Under the pieces are notes generated by a model that had not been told where the DNA came from, ran no database searches, and saw only the letters and a list, made by a program, of their open reading frames with translations. From contig BDIU01000099.1 in NCBI GenBank assembly GCA_002118135.1, positions 248,001 through 312,000 of the forward strand: a stretch of DNA of 64,000 nucleotides, written 5' to 3'. Of the stretch, positions 36,001 through 47,700 are shown piece by piece. Position 1 is the stretch's first letter. Each line of letters opens with the position of its first letter. The translations under genes and the position numbers were made by a program. The stretch comes from Trebouxia sp. TZW2008 (Eukaryota > Chlorophyta > Trebouxiophyceae > Trebouxiales > Trebouxiaceae).

Positions 36001-37796
36001 GAATCAAATTGGCACCAAAGTCTTATGCTACGTGGATTTGTAGGAGATGGAGGTTTGTTGACGGTGGGCCAACTCATTGTTGCAAGCATAGTACACCATA
36101 AAGGCTAGAGGTAGAGGGATATAGTCAAGATGCATCAGCACCACCATGCCGCAGGATGCAGCATCAGCTTTGAGCAATTGCAAATGCAAACAGAACTTGC
36201 AGGCAGTGTAAGTTGGAACCCATACCTTGGAAATGTGCAAGGTCACATGTAAGGCTTGCTACAAGTACTTACTCAAATACTTTGGAGATGACCAGATGTT
36301 GACGGTAACAGACCTATGCATTTTCACCTGAGCTTTCCCTTTGTAGCTGCTGATCTCCTTTTCCCTTGTTTCTCGAGCTGGCAAGTGGTCTGTCTCAAGT
36401 TTTGTGAACTCCACAGCCACAGGCTGGCAAGCTGATCGCATGGGGGCTGCATACTCATGAGCATGCCCTTCCTGCCTGTAGTGTCAGTGGCAACAGGACC
36501 TTTGCTGCATTGCTGACAGATGTGAACACAGGAACCCCACGTTTGGCAGCAAGCTGACTACAGTGTTGGCTAATGACGCAAATGCTGTTGCTGCAGGTAA
36601 GCTGTTGTGGCATGTCTGTTGTAGCATGCAGGTGCGCGCAAAATCATGGCATACTACATCATCAGCAAAGGGAGAGCTGATGTGGGGCTTTGAGATAAGA
36701 AAGTGAAGCGACATGGAAGCAATAGATGCTTCCAGGTACCAGTATGTACACCTTCTATCATCATCAGCATGCCCTGAGTGACTGGTGCTTGCTGGTGCCT
36801 CATAAGCAGTGGTGGAGCTGTCCTCTGACTCTAATGCAGCTTGTTCATCATGCTGCTCTGGGCCTGCATCCCACATTGTCTCCTGGTCTCCCGCTGTGGT
36901 CTGCATGTCAGCTGCTACTTGCGCCTCAGAGCCTTTGGCTTTCTTGGGCCTCCAGCCTCTGCCATGATAGTCATTGTGGTCTTGTTTGGAGGCCGAAGGG
37001 AGCTCTTCAGGGTCTTCTTCCTCATAGTCACTCTCTGCCTGATCTGCTTGATTTGCAACACATGCAAATGTCAGGTGAATGCTGTCGATACAATCTTATG
37101 ATGCAGCATAGCAGAAGTTCCGCATGGCCAACCATTTGATGTCATTGTGTTTTGCCATGTCTTGATTTCAGCCTTCTGTGCCTCCAGCTCTTGTTGCTTC
37201 AGCCGCTCTATTGTGTTGCGTTTCTCCTGGTCTACTTCAGTCCTCCTGTCAGTCGCTGCTCTGTGGACAGCAGGCTTCTGTTATGATTCTGTCAACACAA
37301 GCACTGCTTGAGGTTGAGTCTGTGTCACAGCACATGTTTGACTTACTTGTCGAAGGCCTTCCTGTGATCCAGCTGGGCTTGCTTGTTGCGCTCAAGCCTG
37401 GCTTCCAGGCGCTGCTGTGATTGCTGCCTCCTGGCTTGAAGCTCTTGCTTTGAGCCTTGAGCGAGAAGCTCGCCCCACATCCCTTGCGCACTCTGAGCAG
37501 GGTAACAGTCCAGCTTAGCGAACAAGCTGTGGTTTGCATGCAAACAGGAGGGACAAGGTTGAGCTGACCTTACTGAACCGAAGGGAGAGAGTGCCGATGC
37601 CGAAGACTGCTGTGCAGTCGGCGTCATCGATGGGATGCAGTAAGTCAAGCTGCAGCAGGTACGGCGCGCAGTTTACGCGTACAAAGTTATCACAGATCAG
37701 AAGATCAGTCTTAGCTTTGCTTAAACCAGTCGCCTTTACAGTCACGCTGACGGACGCTGCTGTCTCTTGCCAAATGTACTCTGGTATGAGTGGCAT
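33054..37796 (-). CDS. DNAAF4: DNAAF4 / DYX1C1 homolog, axonemal dynein assembly factor
   Basis: DNAAF4 is an HSP90/HSP70 co-chaperone that preassembles dynein arms of motile cilia in the cytoplasm. Exon 1 is 37569-37796 (start MPLIPEYIWQET, a CS domain with NFVRVNCAPYLLQLDLLHPI), exon 2 37347-37492 (charged helix, RLERNKQAQLDHRKAFDK), exon 3 starts 37245 (EVDQEKRNTIERLKQQELE). Next come an acidic linker (near 36.5-37.05 kb) and VEFTKLETDHLPARETREK (36.4 kb, conserved in the family). TPRs follow: FLKDKADAMHRSGNYRGAVN (35.7 kb), EDCTTALAQLEAAMEG (34.8 kb), LQGAVDAYTAALGRSE (34.0 kb). The tail is RQQQSLARLLARR (33.45 kb) and LYKAMGQQDKANALE, with stop at 33054. The longer TPR tail seems lineage-specific. 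Middle exon borders are approximate. Divergent from the MFS gene with a 259 bp gap. Confidence 0.92.
33235..33411. mobile_element. Relic B of the TA-flanked inverted-repeat element
   Basis: Terminal repeats CAGCAACTTCTCCTTGA (left) and, reversed, CAGTGACTCCTCTTTATAT (right) are imperfect inverted copies. The interior has GATGTAAGGACAATG, CCTGACTGCAGTGG and CAGTAAGGACAATTCAATG, shared with the copies at 47.8 and 51.7 kb. TA follows the right end. It sits in an intron near the 3' end of DNAAF4. About 177 bp, non-coding. Confidence 0.72.
34835..35115. repeat. Minisatellite of ~45 bp units made from a DNAAF4 exon edge
   Basis: About six units of the form GGCTGTTGTGCAGTCCTCA-x-TGCAAA-x-CCTGCAG. 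The first unit, at 34830-34862, is on the minus strand the acceptor and start of the TPR exon beginning CxEDCTTAL. So the adjoining intron is built of repeated copies of its own 3' splice region. Several units keep CTGCAG/CTTGCAG acceptor-like sequence. Confidence 0.8.
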
Positions 37797-38055
37797 GCTG
37801 ACCGCAGATATGCTGAAGTCAGTGCGCTTGATTGAGCTGTAAGACTGGCATACATCGCACTCATTGAGGTCCAATGTCAAATTTGTCATCGGTTAGGTAA
37901 CCGAAAATTACGAGAGTTGCATAGGTCTCCACGCTCCTCCTCACGCTGTCGCGCGCTCCCTTCCTTGAAGGCTCTGAAGACGCGCGGCTTCCGTCTTAGT
38001 CACAGCGTTGCATGTGGTCCCAAAGGGCATCAGCGTGCGCAGCTTTAGCAGCGGT
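37797..38055. promoter_or_regulatory. Divergent promoter region, DNAAF4 / MFS transporter
   Basis: Only 259 bp separate the two start codons, so both promoters must lie here or overlap the 5' ends. The segment 37960-38050 is CpG-rich. No TATA box is obvious. Bidirectional control is inference. Confidence 0.45.
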
Positions 38056-41000
38056 ATGTCAGCGGTCGCCGACAAGTCACGAGCTGATCCGAACACAGAA
38101 GATGACTCACCTCTTGACAAGACGCAGATGGCAGCCATTTGGTACGTGATTCTGCTAGTCTTCTTCTGATGAGCGGCTGAACGACAAGCGGCGTGACGAC
38201 TTCCTTAGCAAATGCGTTTCTTCAGCTCACTCTATTTTCACAAGGTTTAGGTTCACTGCTGCAGGTTCAACCAACTCACCCAAGGTATCTTCATCACCCT
38301 GCCATACACTCTTGCTGTGTACATGGTGCGGCATTTTGAAAAAGGGAGGGGTACAGAGGAGTCAATTGGGCGCAACACAGGCTTGCTGGTAAGCTGTAAA
38401 GAAACCCTATCCAGAAGCTATGCTGCAAATTTTTTTTGGCAAGAAATCCTGAAGGAATAATGCCGCTGCTGTGCATGGCAGCGTCTGATTTGACCTGGGT
38501 GTGCTTGCAGGCAGCTACTGCATCCGTGGCTCAGTGCATGACCTCTTTCATGTGGGGAGCAGTCAGTGACCACACTGGTAGAAAGGTATGAAGCTGCATG
38601 AGCCCAAATCAATAGGTGACTGAGATTTGACTTTGTTGACAGACAGTAATAGTCTCACAGAGTTGTGTGATTGCAGCCTGTGCTAATGGTCGGCAATATA
38701 TCAGCCTGCCTATCTATCCTAGCCCTGGGTTTGGCGCCAAACTACAGTATAGCCATCCTGTCCCGTTTCATTGGAGGTCTTTTCACATCCAGCACTGGCG
38801 TGTAAGTATTTTTTGCATTGGCGTTGAGCTTGTCTTGCATCTGCTGTTGTCAAGGTTGCTGTCTGAGCCAGCCATGCTGCCATGTGAAGCTTCAAGACTC
38901 GGGCCGAAGTGCACTGTCAGCCATCTGTGTCTTCTCGTCCTGTGTGCTTGCGAGTTGCACAGCTTCTTCGTACTCAGCAGCAGCATTTGCAGCACTTGAA
39001 TGCACCATGGGGCGAGCAATGTTCATGCTGTCTGTCACTCTTGTCCCAATTCATGCTTGTTGCCATTATGGTTTCTGTTGTGTATTGGCATTGGCACAAC
39101 GCTGCTGGGCATAACTCAATGGGTGCACTTTGTGAGGCGCTCCTTCAGCACATGATCAAGCATGTTGTTGCAGTGCTATTAAGACCATCATTGGCGAGTC
39201 CTGTGATGCCACCAACCAAGCCAAGGCAATGGGTTACATGACAGCAGGTTGGGGTGTTGGTACCATTGCAGGACCTGTCATTGGAGGTTTTCTGGCAAAC
39301 CCCTGCGACAGCTCTATATCCAACCTTTCCATTTGTGCAGAAGGGTCTTGGCTTCAAACCAGGCAAGCAGCTGTTGTTTTCCTTTGCTGTATTATGTGTC
39401 GTATGACATCTGGTGTCAATGTTGCTGACTTTGCACCAGAGCATGAACAGCGGCACTGGGCATATTTGTTGATACTGCACAACTGTACTCTTGCATTGAT
39501 CGTATCATGACATTGGATGTTTTGATCATGCTGGCGCTGATCATCATTTGCCTGATTGAGAAAGCTTGTGCTTGTCAATGCAGGCCCTTTCTATTGCCAT
39601 GTTTTGTTTCAGCTGTGATGGCCTTCCTTGCCTGGATGAGTAACCTGTTCCTTATGTCAGAGACCCACCCTCGGTTTGCCTCCAAATACAAACAGCTTGC
39701 AGATGCGGATGAAGAGGTGGGCTTGCCCTCAGAAGAAGCAACAAACGAGCATGCAAAGCCACAAGAGCTGCAAATGAGTGCTGTGCACCACACAGATAAT
39801 TACAGCACTCCAAAGCATTCACATCAGGCTTCAGCAGCACAAGCAGGCCTTTCACAGGGCCCAGCAGCGGATGCTGGCAGTCCAGCCACAAAGAGTGCCT
39901 CCAGTCCTGTTCATAGTCCAGATCAGGCAAGCAGGAAGAGTGTTCAATTCACCACCTCTCAGTCAGCAACACAGGAAAGTCAGCTTCAGCTTTCAGTCTC
40001 ATCCAGCGATTCAAGTTCCTCTGGCATCCTTGCGCTCCGGTCAGCGTCTACGCCACTTGAAGTCTTCGAGGACCGCAGCAAATCACCTTCGAGGTCGCAC
40101 CGTCCACAGCGTGCCCCTTCGCTCGAGTTGGTGTTACCTGATGCTGGGGCAGATGCAGACATGGGGGCCATTCCAGGAGCTCTTCAGGCTGCTGCAAACA
40201 AATGTCAACGGAAGACAAAATCCTCTCAGCTTCCTCCGTCATCAGGTCACAGCAAGCTGCACAAGGCTCACTCTGTAGAGCTCAATCAGACAAGCCAATA
40301 CCAGAGAAACGCTACTGCTGACAGCGCCAGTGAGCAAGACTCTGAACTGGAGAAGTTGTTACCTGACCAGAGACCAAGTCGAGATAGTTTTGATCTTTCA
40401 GAAGATCATGTAGTGAATGTAGATTTGTCAGATGAGCCTGCAAAGCCTTGGTATAAGCAAGGGATTGTTACTGTTTGCTTGGCAGGGGGCGGGTTGATAA
40501 CTTTATTCATGAACTATCTTGATGAGCTGGCACCTATTTTTGCCTCTGCACAGCCATCAGCAGGCGGATTAGGAATGCCAGAGCATGAGTTTGCATGGCC
40601 ACTGACATTTGGTGGCCTTGTTCTCATGCTGTATTCCTTGTTTTTGTACCCGAAGAATCAGAAGCGCTGGGGTTATAAACAATGCTGCAAAATAGGGCTT
40701 CTAGCGACTATCCCTGCCTCGCTGATTCTGCCCTTTGCACACACATTTGTACAGATAAGGTGGGCCACACAAGCCTGCATGTTTGTAGGAGTGGGTGTGC
40801 GTAGCATTGCCAAAATTATGGCGCTAGCCAGTTCCACTATCATTATCAACACTGTTGCACCAATGAAGCAGATTGGTTCTGTCAATGGAGCTAGTCAGAC
40901 TGTCAATGCCCTAGCTAGAGCTGTAGGACCATTTGTTGCAGGTATTTTGTGGGGTTTGTGTGCTGACAGTGGTATATTTGGTAAGGAGTATATTCCTTTT

Positions 41001-41066
41001 GTAGCAAGCATTGTTGGGCTGGTTGCCACTGTTATCCTGTACATGTACATCAGGCTGCCAGAGTGA
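38056..41066 (+). CDS. MFS transporter, ZIF1/TetA-like
   Basis: Major facilitator of the group containing plant ZINC INDUCED FACILITATOR proteins and tetracycline exporters; substrate unknown. Six exons in phase: 38056-38141, 38265-38388, 38511-38585, 38677-38801, 39174-39344, 39584-41066, total 687 aa. TM1 (NQLTQGIFITLPYTLAVYM), then motif A between TM2 and TM3 (GAVSDHTGRK), TM3-TM4 (VGNISACLSILALGLAP; FIGGLFTSSTG), TM5 (GWGVGTIAGPVIGGFLANP), TM6 (PCFVSAVMAFLAWM). A hydrophilic Ser/Gln-rich loop of about 265 residues follows, then six more hydrophobic segments (e.g. IVTVCLAGGGLITLF, LLATIPASLILPFAH, FVASIVGLVATVILYMY). The loop is far longer than usual. The donor of exon 5 (GTCTTG) is weak, chosen for phase and family fit. 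TGTAA lies at 41206. Confidence 0.9.
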
Positions 41067-41729
41067 TCTGTCTCTAGTGCTCCCTAGTATCTCCTTTGTC
41101 AACAGTTTATGATGCATGACAAGTGACATAGATTGTGGTGGTGAGAGCCCCTATGCCACATTTGATCAATGGGACACTGTATTGAACATCAATACTACAG
41201 ACGTTTGTAACTGAGCTAGACATTCGCCATGTTAAGCATGTCTGCAATATCCTCAGCCCCTGATTTGCTGTTCTGCTGAAGATCGAGGGCCATTGCCCTA
41301 CTTTCCCATCAATAAAATGATGCCAATTCTGGCAGCACTGCTACTCAGGCATCCTTGTGCGTGCAAGTAATCGCAAAAAGAACATCAATAAAATGGTAAG
41401 GGTACCTGCTTTATGACAGCGCATGTGTGAAGCAAAACTGTGTCCAGAGCACCAAAGTTGATTAAATCTGAATGTACACAAGCATGCGTCTGTAAGGAGC
41501 GACTTACATACGCATGAAGAGGCTGCAACTTAAAAACAATAGATGACGCCTGACTCTGGCGATGCCAGTTGCACAGCTTGCATAGGCTCTGTTAGTTGAT
41601 GTGAGATTTGTGTCTTGCATGGCTCACCACGTTTGTTGATAGCTAAACCTGTGACATGTGGCGTAGGCCAAGCGATTCGTGTCATCAGAACTCATTTGTA
41701 TTCTCAGCAGCCATTCCAGGCGCACATGA
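41067..41729. other. Intergenic between convergent MFS and P450 genes
   Basis: Holds the 3' flanks of both genes. On the minus strand a TGTAA (TTACA at 41504-41508) lies about 220 bp after the P450 stop. No gene seen. Confidence 0.45.
41206..41210 (+). terminator. Possible polyadenylation signal TGTAA for the MFS gene
   Basis: It lies 140 bp after the stop codon, a usual distance for chlorophyte TGTAA signals. Two AATAAAATG words at about 41311 and 41387 are alternatives. Confidence 0.4.
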
Positions 41730-44700
41730 TCATCTGTGTCTCAGCATTACATTGACTGAAGCTGGCCTGAGTGTGATGCGTGGCTGCGCTTGGGGCATCG
41801 CCTGCTGCGCTGTGCTGGGTTCAAATTTGAACTTTTGAAGCGCTGCTGCTGTCACCAGCATTGCCTCCATCATGGCAAAGCCTGCACGCCAAATCAAGAT
41901 GTGTGTAGCAATCCTGATGTACAAAGTGACTGATTTGCAAAGTGACTAATACAGTGACTCACTTCCAGCAACAGGAATGCCCAAAGCTCAATTACAAGCT
42001 TGGCGCTACACAGCATGAGCTCCCACAGCATTCATTGCTTCCATGATTACTTGCCTGAACAGCCTGTTCTGAGTAGACACACAGCGCCGAATCTGCACAC
42101 AGCAATGACTAGAACTGTTTGCATGCTGTCAGGCAACAAGGCGGCAGCAGCCAAGTCAGAAGCTGCGGAGTAACGGCAGCAGACCTGTGACAATGCAGGA
42201 TCCAGGACTTGCAACAAAGGTACGTCAGCTCCGTTTGGCTCCATATCACAAAGTTTCTGAACTTGAGGCATCATGAAGTGACCTGTAAATAGTACCTGTG
42301 CCAATGCAGTTTCCGGGACCAGCACCAAAAGGCACACATGCTTCATTTGGCTCCATGCCAAAAAGAGGTGAACATAGGCGTCAACAAGGAAGTAGAAAAT
42401 CTACCTCCTGTGCCATTGTAATTCCTGGGACTAGCACCAAAAGGCATGCCTCTTTTGGGTTGATGTCAGAAAAGGTTCAAGGCGTAAAGTGTAGCCTCAT
42501 AGAGAGCTCAAACTCACCTGTGCCGATGCAATTTCTGGGACCAGCACCAAAAGGCACATATGCTCCGTTTGGACCCATGCCAGAGAGAATGCTGCCACTA
42601 TTTGAGCGTCCCCTCTGTTTGGGGACAGAAGCCGGGCTGCTGGCTAGTCTACTGTCAGCTGCATCATGCAGCCTTGCTTGTGACACTGCCGGCAAGCTTG
42701 CTGTATTTGAACCGGAGCTAGGATTTGATGCAGGCGTTTGGATACTACTACTGGTGCTGGTCGTGTCTGAAGATTGACTAAAACCTTTGCTCCTGCTGCT
42801 ACCAATGCTGTTGTTGCTGCTGCCACCACCATTATCACTGCTGCTGCCGCTGCTGCTGCTGATTGTGCTGCTGCTGCCAGAAGTACTGGTGTCTGCCTTG
42901 GCATTTGTGCTGTTGCTGCCAGATTTGTGCTGCTGGCACTGATGCCATCGGGTTGGCAGGAATTTTGAGGGGTCATGCCATGACTGAGGGGAGCGGTGCA
43001 TGATGTAAGGGCTGACTAAGATGGTGGTGCCTGTGCATGCAAGTCGAGGTTGAGCACAGCACGCTTGGCACGCTCAGCACACGCATCTGAGCCAATCAAA
43101 TGCAGTAAAATCTTCTGGCGTCATGCCGTGACTGAGAGGAGCGTTGCATGATGTAAGGGCTGACTAAGATGGTGGTGCCTGTGCATTCAAATCAACTTTT
43201 AGCACAGCACGCTCAGCACACATATTTGAGCGGATCAAGTGCTGAGGAATCTTGTCAAGTCATGCCATGACTGAGGGAAGCAATGCATGATGTGAGGGCT
43301 GAGTAAGATGGTGGTGCCTGTGCATTGAAATTGAGTTTGGGCAGCGTGCTCAGCATGCACAGTTGATCCAATTTACTCATGCTTGAGAGGATCAGCAAAA
43401 CATGCTCAAGGTGGCAGAGGGCCAGAGCATCTGCGCAACGAGTCTTTGCAATAAACATGAGATATTTGCAGTACAAACAGGAGCTTGAGTGATGAGACAG
43501 AGATGTACCAGCTTGGACGTGGTAGCCTGCAAGATTGTCATCTTCTGCCGCACATCTGCCAACAATGTATGCAGGGGGTCTTAGCCTGAGGGTCTCCAGT
43601 ATCACTGACTCCAAGTATGGGAGCTGCCTGCAAGCACACACAACACTTTTGAGCGCGGACTGAAGAAGCACATGCAGACTAGCCTGAACATGAGACCCTG
43701 CAAGGTCGCCATCTTCTGCCGCACATCTGCCAACAATGTATGCACGCGGATGCAAGGGTTTTAGGGTTTACAGCATCACTGATGCAAAGTAGGGAAGCTG
43801 TCTGCCAGCACACATTGCCTGAGGGCGCGGACTGAAGAAGCACATGCATACTAGCCTGAACATGAGACCCTGCAAGGTTGATCATCCTCTGCTGTGAACA
43901 AGTAAGAAAACAGAAAAGTCTATGCCGTTACGCGTCATAACAGGAGCCTCTGTCTAAAGAGGCAGCCCGGAATCTGCTGTGCATCTGCTAACAACATAGG
44001 CAGGCAGTCGCAGCCTTAGAGATTCCAGTACCACAGACTCAAGGTAGGGGAGCTGCCTGCAAGCATGCACTGCTATAGGATAGCTTGCTTGCATCTGATT
44101 ACTGAATGATGGTTCGTGTTATTTGCATGGCAGGCTGGCAGCAGCATGCACACTTCTGCTGCTATGTGAAAGCGTCAGTACATTACATTTTCATTCTTTA
44201 GCAGACTGCTTGGCTATAACATTAGATTCACTGACACTCCGTTACGCTCACATTGCATCATTTACCACCTGGTACTGTCTGGGGTGGATCAGCCCCTGGC
44301 AGCACCTCAGCAGCAGCCTTGTCTTGCGCATCAGGGTGGCGAGCTCAAAAGAATGCAGTTCAGTCAACACTAGATATAGCAAGCCCGACAATGTTCAAAC
44401 CTGATGCTATCTGGGATAGGAATCCCGCCTTGCAGACCCCCTCGCACCTTAGCAGCAGCTCTGACTTTACACTACACATGTGGTCCTTTCACTACATACA
44501 ACAGTCTGCATACATTCATTTTGTACCTGACGGTGTCTGGGGTTGGGTCTGCTCCTTGAAGGACGTCCCGCACTTCAGCAGCAGCCTTCTCTTGCACACC
44601 AGGGTGGCAAGCCAGAAACGCTACAGTCCATCCCAGCAAGATGGCAGAAGTCTCTTGGCCAGCCACTAGCAATGTCATCAACTGGTCTCGGAGTGATTGC

Positions 44701-47700
44701 AGGCTCAAACCTTTGCCGTGCTCATCCTTTGACAGCAGCAGATTGTCCAGCAAACACTGCACTGGCAGACAAACCAAACCTTTTGTCAGCAACAGTAGAA
44801 TGGCAAAAGGGTCCTGGTTCGCCACCAAAAGAGTCCTCGACTGGTCTCAAAACGATTGCAGGCTCACATCTTGGCCATGCTCATCCTTCGACAGCAGCAG
44901 GTTGTCTAGCAAACACTGCACTGGCAAACAAACCAAACCACTTGTCAGCAGCACCAGCGACAGCAGCAGCATCAATGACAGCAGCAGAGGCAGCAGCAGC
45001 AGCAGCAGCAGCAGCAGTTTCATCAGCTGGTCTGGGAGTTGTTGCAGGCTCAAGCCTTGGCTGTGCTCGTCTCTTGACAGTAGCAGGTCCTCCAGCAAGC
45101 ACTGCACTGGCAAACACATTAACAACTTGTTAGCAGCAGCAGCAGCAGCAGCAGCATCAGCAGCAGCAGCGTGTCTAAGAGTGACTGCATGCTAATTCTG
45201 TACGCTACTGTCCTTTGACAGCAGCAGATTATCCAGCAAGCACTGCACTAGCCAGCATGAACAACTTGTCAGGAGCAGCAGCAGCATCAAAGCACATTAG
45301 AACAAAAGCCCCTTGCCGTGATTTATCAAAAAGCAAGCTTTGCTGCAACGAGCAAGTAGCAGCAGGAGCAGCAGCAGCCGCAGCAGAAACAGAATGCCAT
45401 TGCAAAGGAAAAATCATGTCTAGTCTGACTGGCTTTTGCTGACAACATCCGCTGATGTTGTAGACGCTGTCTTCTGTCTGCAATGATGCCATACGCTGCA
45501 GAGTCCACCAGAAACAGCTGCATGGTACTTCATGTTATCTGGTGTCAGACAATATGAAGTACCAGCAACAGGAGGTCATAGAAACAGAGATTGTGCTTCT
45601 GACCTGACTGCCTTTTGGGGTTGGCGTCTGCTGATGTTGTAGATGCTGTCTCCTGTCTGCAATGATGTCATATATTGCAAAACCTAGCTTTGTTACCGCT
45701 TAACAATGCAGATCTGAGTTACATAGCACATAGATTGTTCGTGTCTGACCTGGCTGCCCTCTGAAGACGGTGTCTGCTGATGTTGTAGACGCTGTCTCCT
45801 ATCTGCAATGATGCCATACACTGCAGAATCCAGCTTGGACACAGCCGAGTGGTACTGCATGTTATCTGGTGTTGGCAGCCACTCAGGGATGGCAAAACCA
45901 AGCGCTGCACGCTGACTGAAGAACTCAAAGGCCACCCTCACTGCATCTGCAATTGCCACAGAGCTTGCTTAGGTGTCAGCAAGTGATGCCTTCACTGCAT
46001 CTGCAGTTGCCACAAATTGCTTTTTTAGGTGTGTGCGTATTGACTGAAGAACTCAAAGGCCGCCTTCACTGCATCTGCAGCTGCCACAAGTTGCTTGTTG
46101 AGGTGGTGCACGTTGACTGAAGATCTCAGAGGCCACCCTTGATGCATCTGCAGGTGACACAACTTGCTTCATGACTGGAGTACCAGTTGGCTGAAGAATT
46201 CAAAAGCCCACCTTACTGCATTTGCAATCACTATAGATTGCTTGCTTATATTTCAGCAAATGCTACTCTGAATGCGTTTGCCCAGATGTCAAGCCACTGT
46301 AATGTGGCAGTTGCCACAGACTGCTTTGGGCATGTGCTCATTGACTGAAGGATTCAAAGACCACTCTCACTGCATCTGCAGTTGCCACAAAGTGCTTGTC
46401 GAGGTGTGTGCAGGTTTTATGAAGAGCTGAAATGCCGCATTGTGAATGTCACAATCGCTCAGGGATGGCAAAGCCCAGTGCTGCGCGCTGGCTGAAACTC
46501 AAAACGCCACAGTTTGCTTGTCATGAGCTCGAGATTACCTGTGCAATTGAGCACAGATTTGCTTGAAGATATACCACCAAAGCATGGTGCACATCAAGAC
46601 ACATGCAAATCATGGGGCACACTGCGTTTCAATCTATTGCTGTATGCACCAGAAAGGCTCAGATGATTATTGATGATGCCAGCTGCCTATCGACTGCCTA
46701 TGTCCACTCCCAAAAGGGCGTACCTGGTATTGGAAAGCAGAATTTGCATTAGTCCTTGAGCTACTGCCAAACGGACAGGACAGTGCAGGTTGCAGGAAAG
46801 ACTAAAACGCATACCACTGATGCCAGCCGCCTGACAACTGCTCATGTCCACTCCAAACAGGGCGTTTGTTGTGATGTTGAGAGTCAACTCGTTGAAGTCT
46901 GCATACACATCTCTGACCCCTCCTCTACCCCACACCCTTCGTAGCATGTGCTGTGTTGCTGATGACATAGCCTGCACGCCATAACATGTCACATACTGTA
47001 GCACTGTACTGTTGCGACTGTAGCACAAGCCCCAACTCATGTGGTTTTGCAGACAACATTGCCTGTCTGTCATCACAGCAGATGTTACATGTCAGTGTGT
47101 GTAGCACAACCATGGCACATGCTGTGCCGCTGATAATGGAGCAGACAGGCAAGATGTGCTGAAAAGCTGACAAGATTGCACGCGTTCACCCATCAGCAGC
47201 CGACAAGTCCTCAAATGCTGCAGTGCAGGCGAAAGACAGAGACGCAGTTTGCACTTGTCATATCTTCACGACACGCAGGAAGAGCTTGCAAGCATGACTT
47301 ACAGCTGCATATGTTTCGACCGCTGCCTTTCTGAATTCTCAGGTAATTACACATTTTGTGCGAGATGGTGATACAAAGCTGTAAACAGTTCAGAGCTGCT
47401 TGTGCAACACTGGGCTGCGTACATTCAAATCGAGACAGTAGGTGACTTACAGCTGCATAGGTTTCAACCGCTGCCTTTCTGAAACCTGGATTAGTCAGTT
47501 GCCGCTGCCTTTGCCAAACAGCCCCATCGCTCACCAGCAAACCATTGCCTGCCAAGCTGCTGCCAGGAAAGAAAGCAGTCCCTTCCTGAAAACATCGATC
47601 GTGGTCCTTTCTTGTCTGAGTAAAAGAAGCAAGCGTTGAATGAATGCTGCATGCAAACACATCTCCAGTGAGCTGTGCTAGCCGATCAGCCATGATAGTA

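Noticed and set aside
39575..40280. Overlapping ORFs on both strands inside the MFS loop region
   Set aside because: They are antisense or shifted frames of the 39584-41066 exon, which is supported by transmembrane segments on both sides.
44123..45442. Plus-strand ORFs rich in Ser/Ala around 44.1-45.4 kb
   Set aside because: They are reverse reads of the P450 I-helix exon copies and CTG runs.
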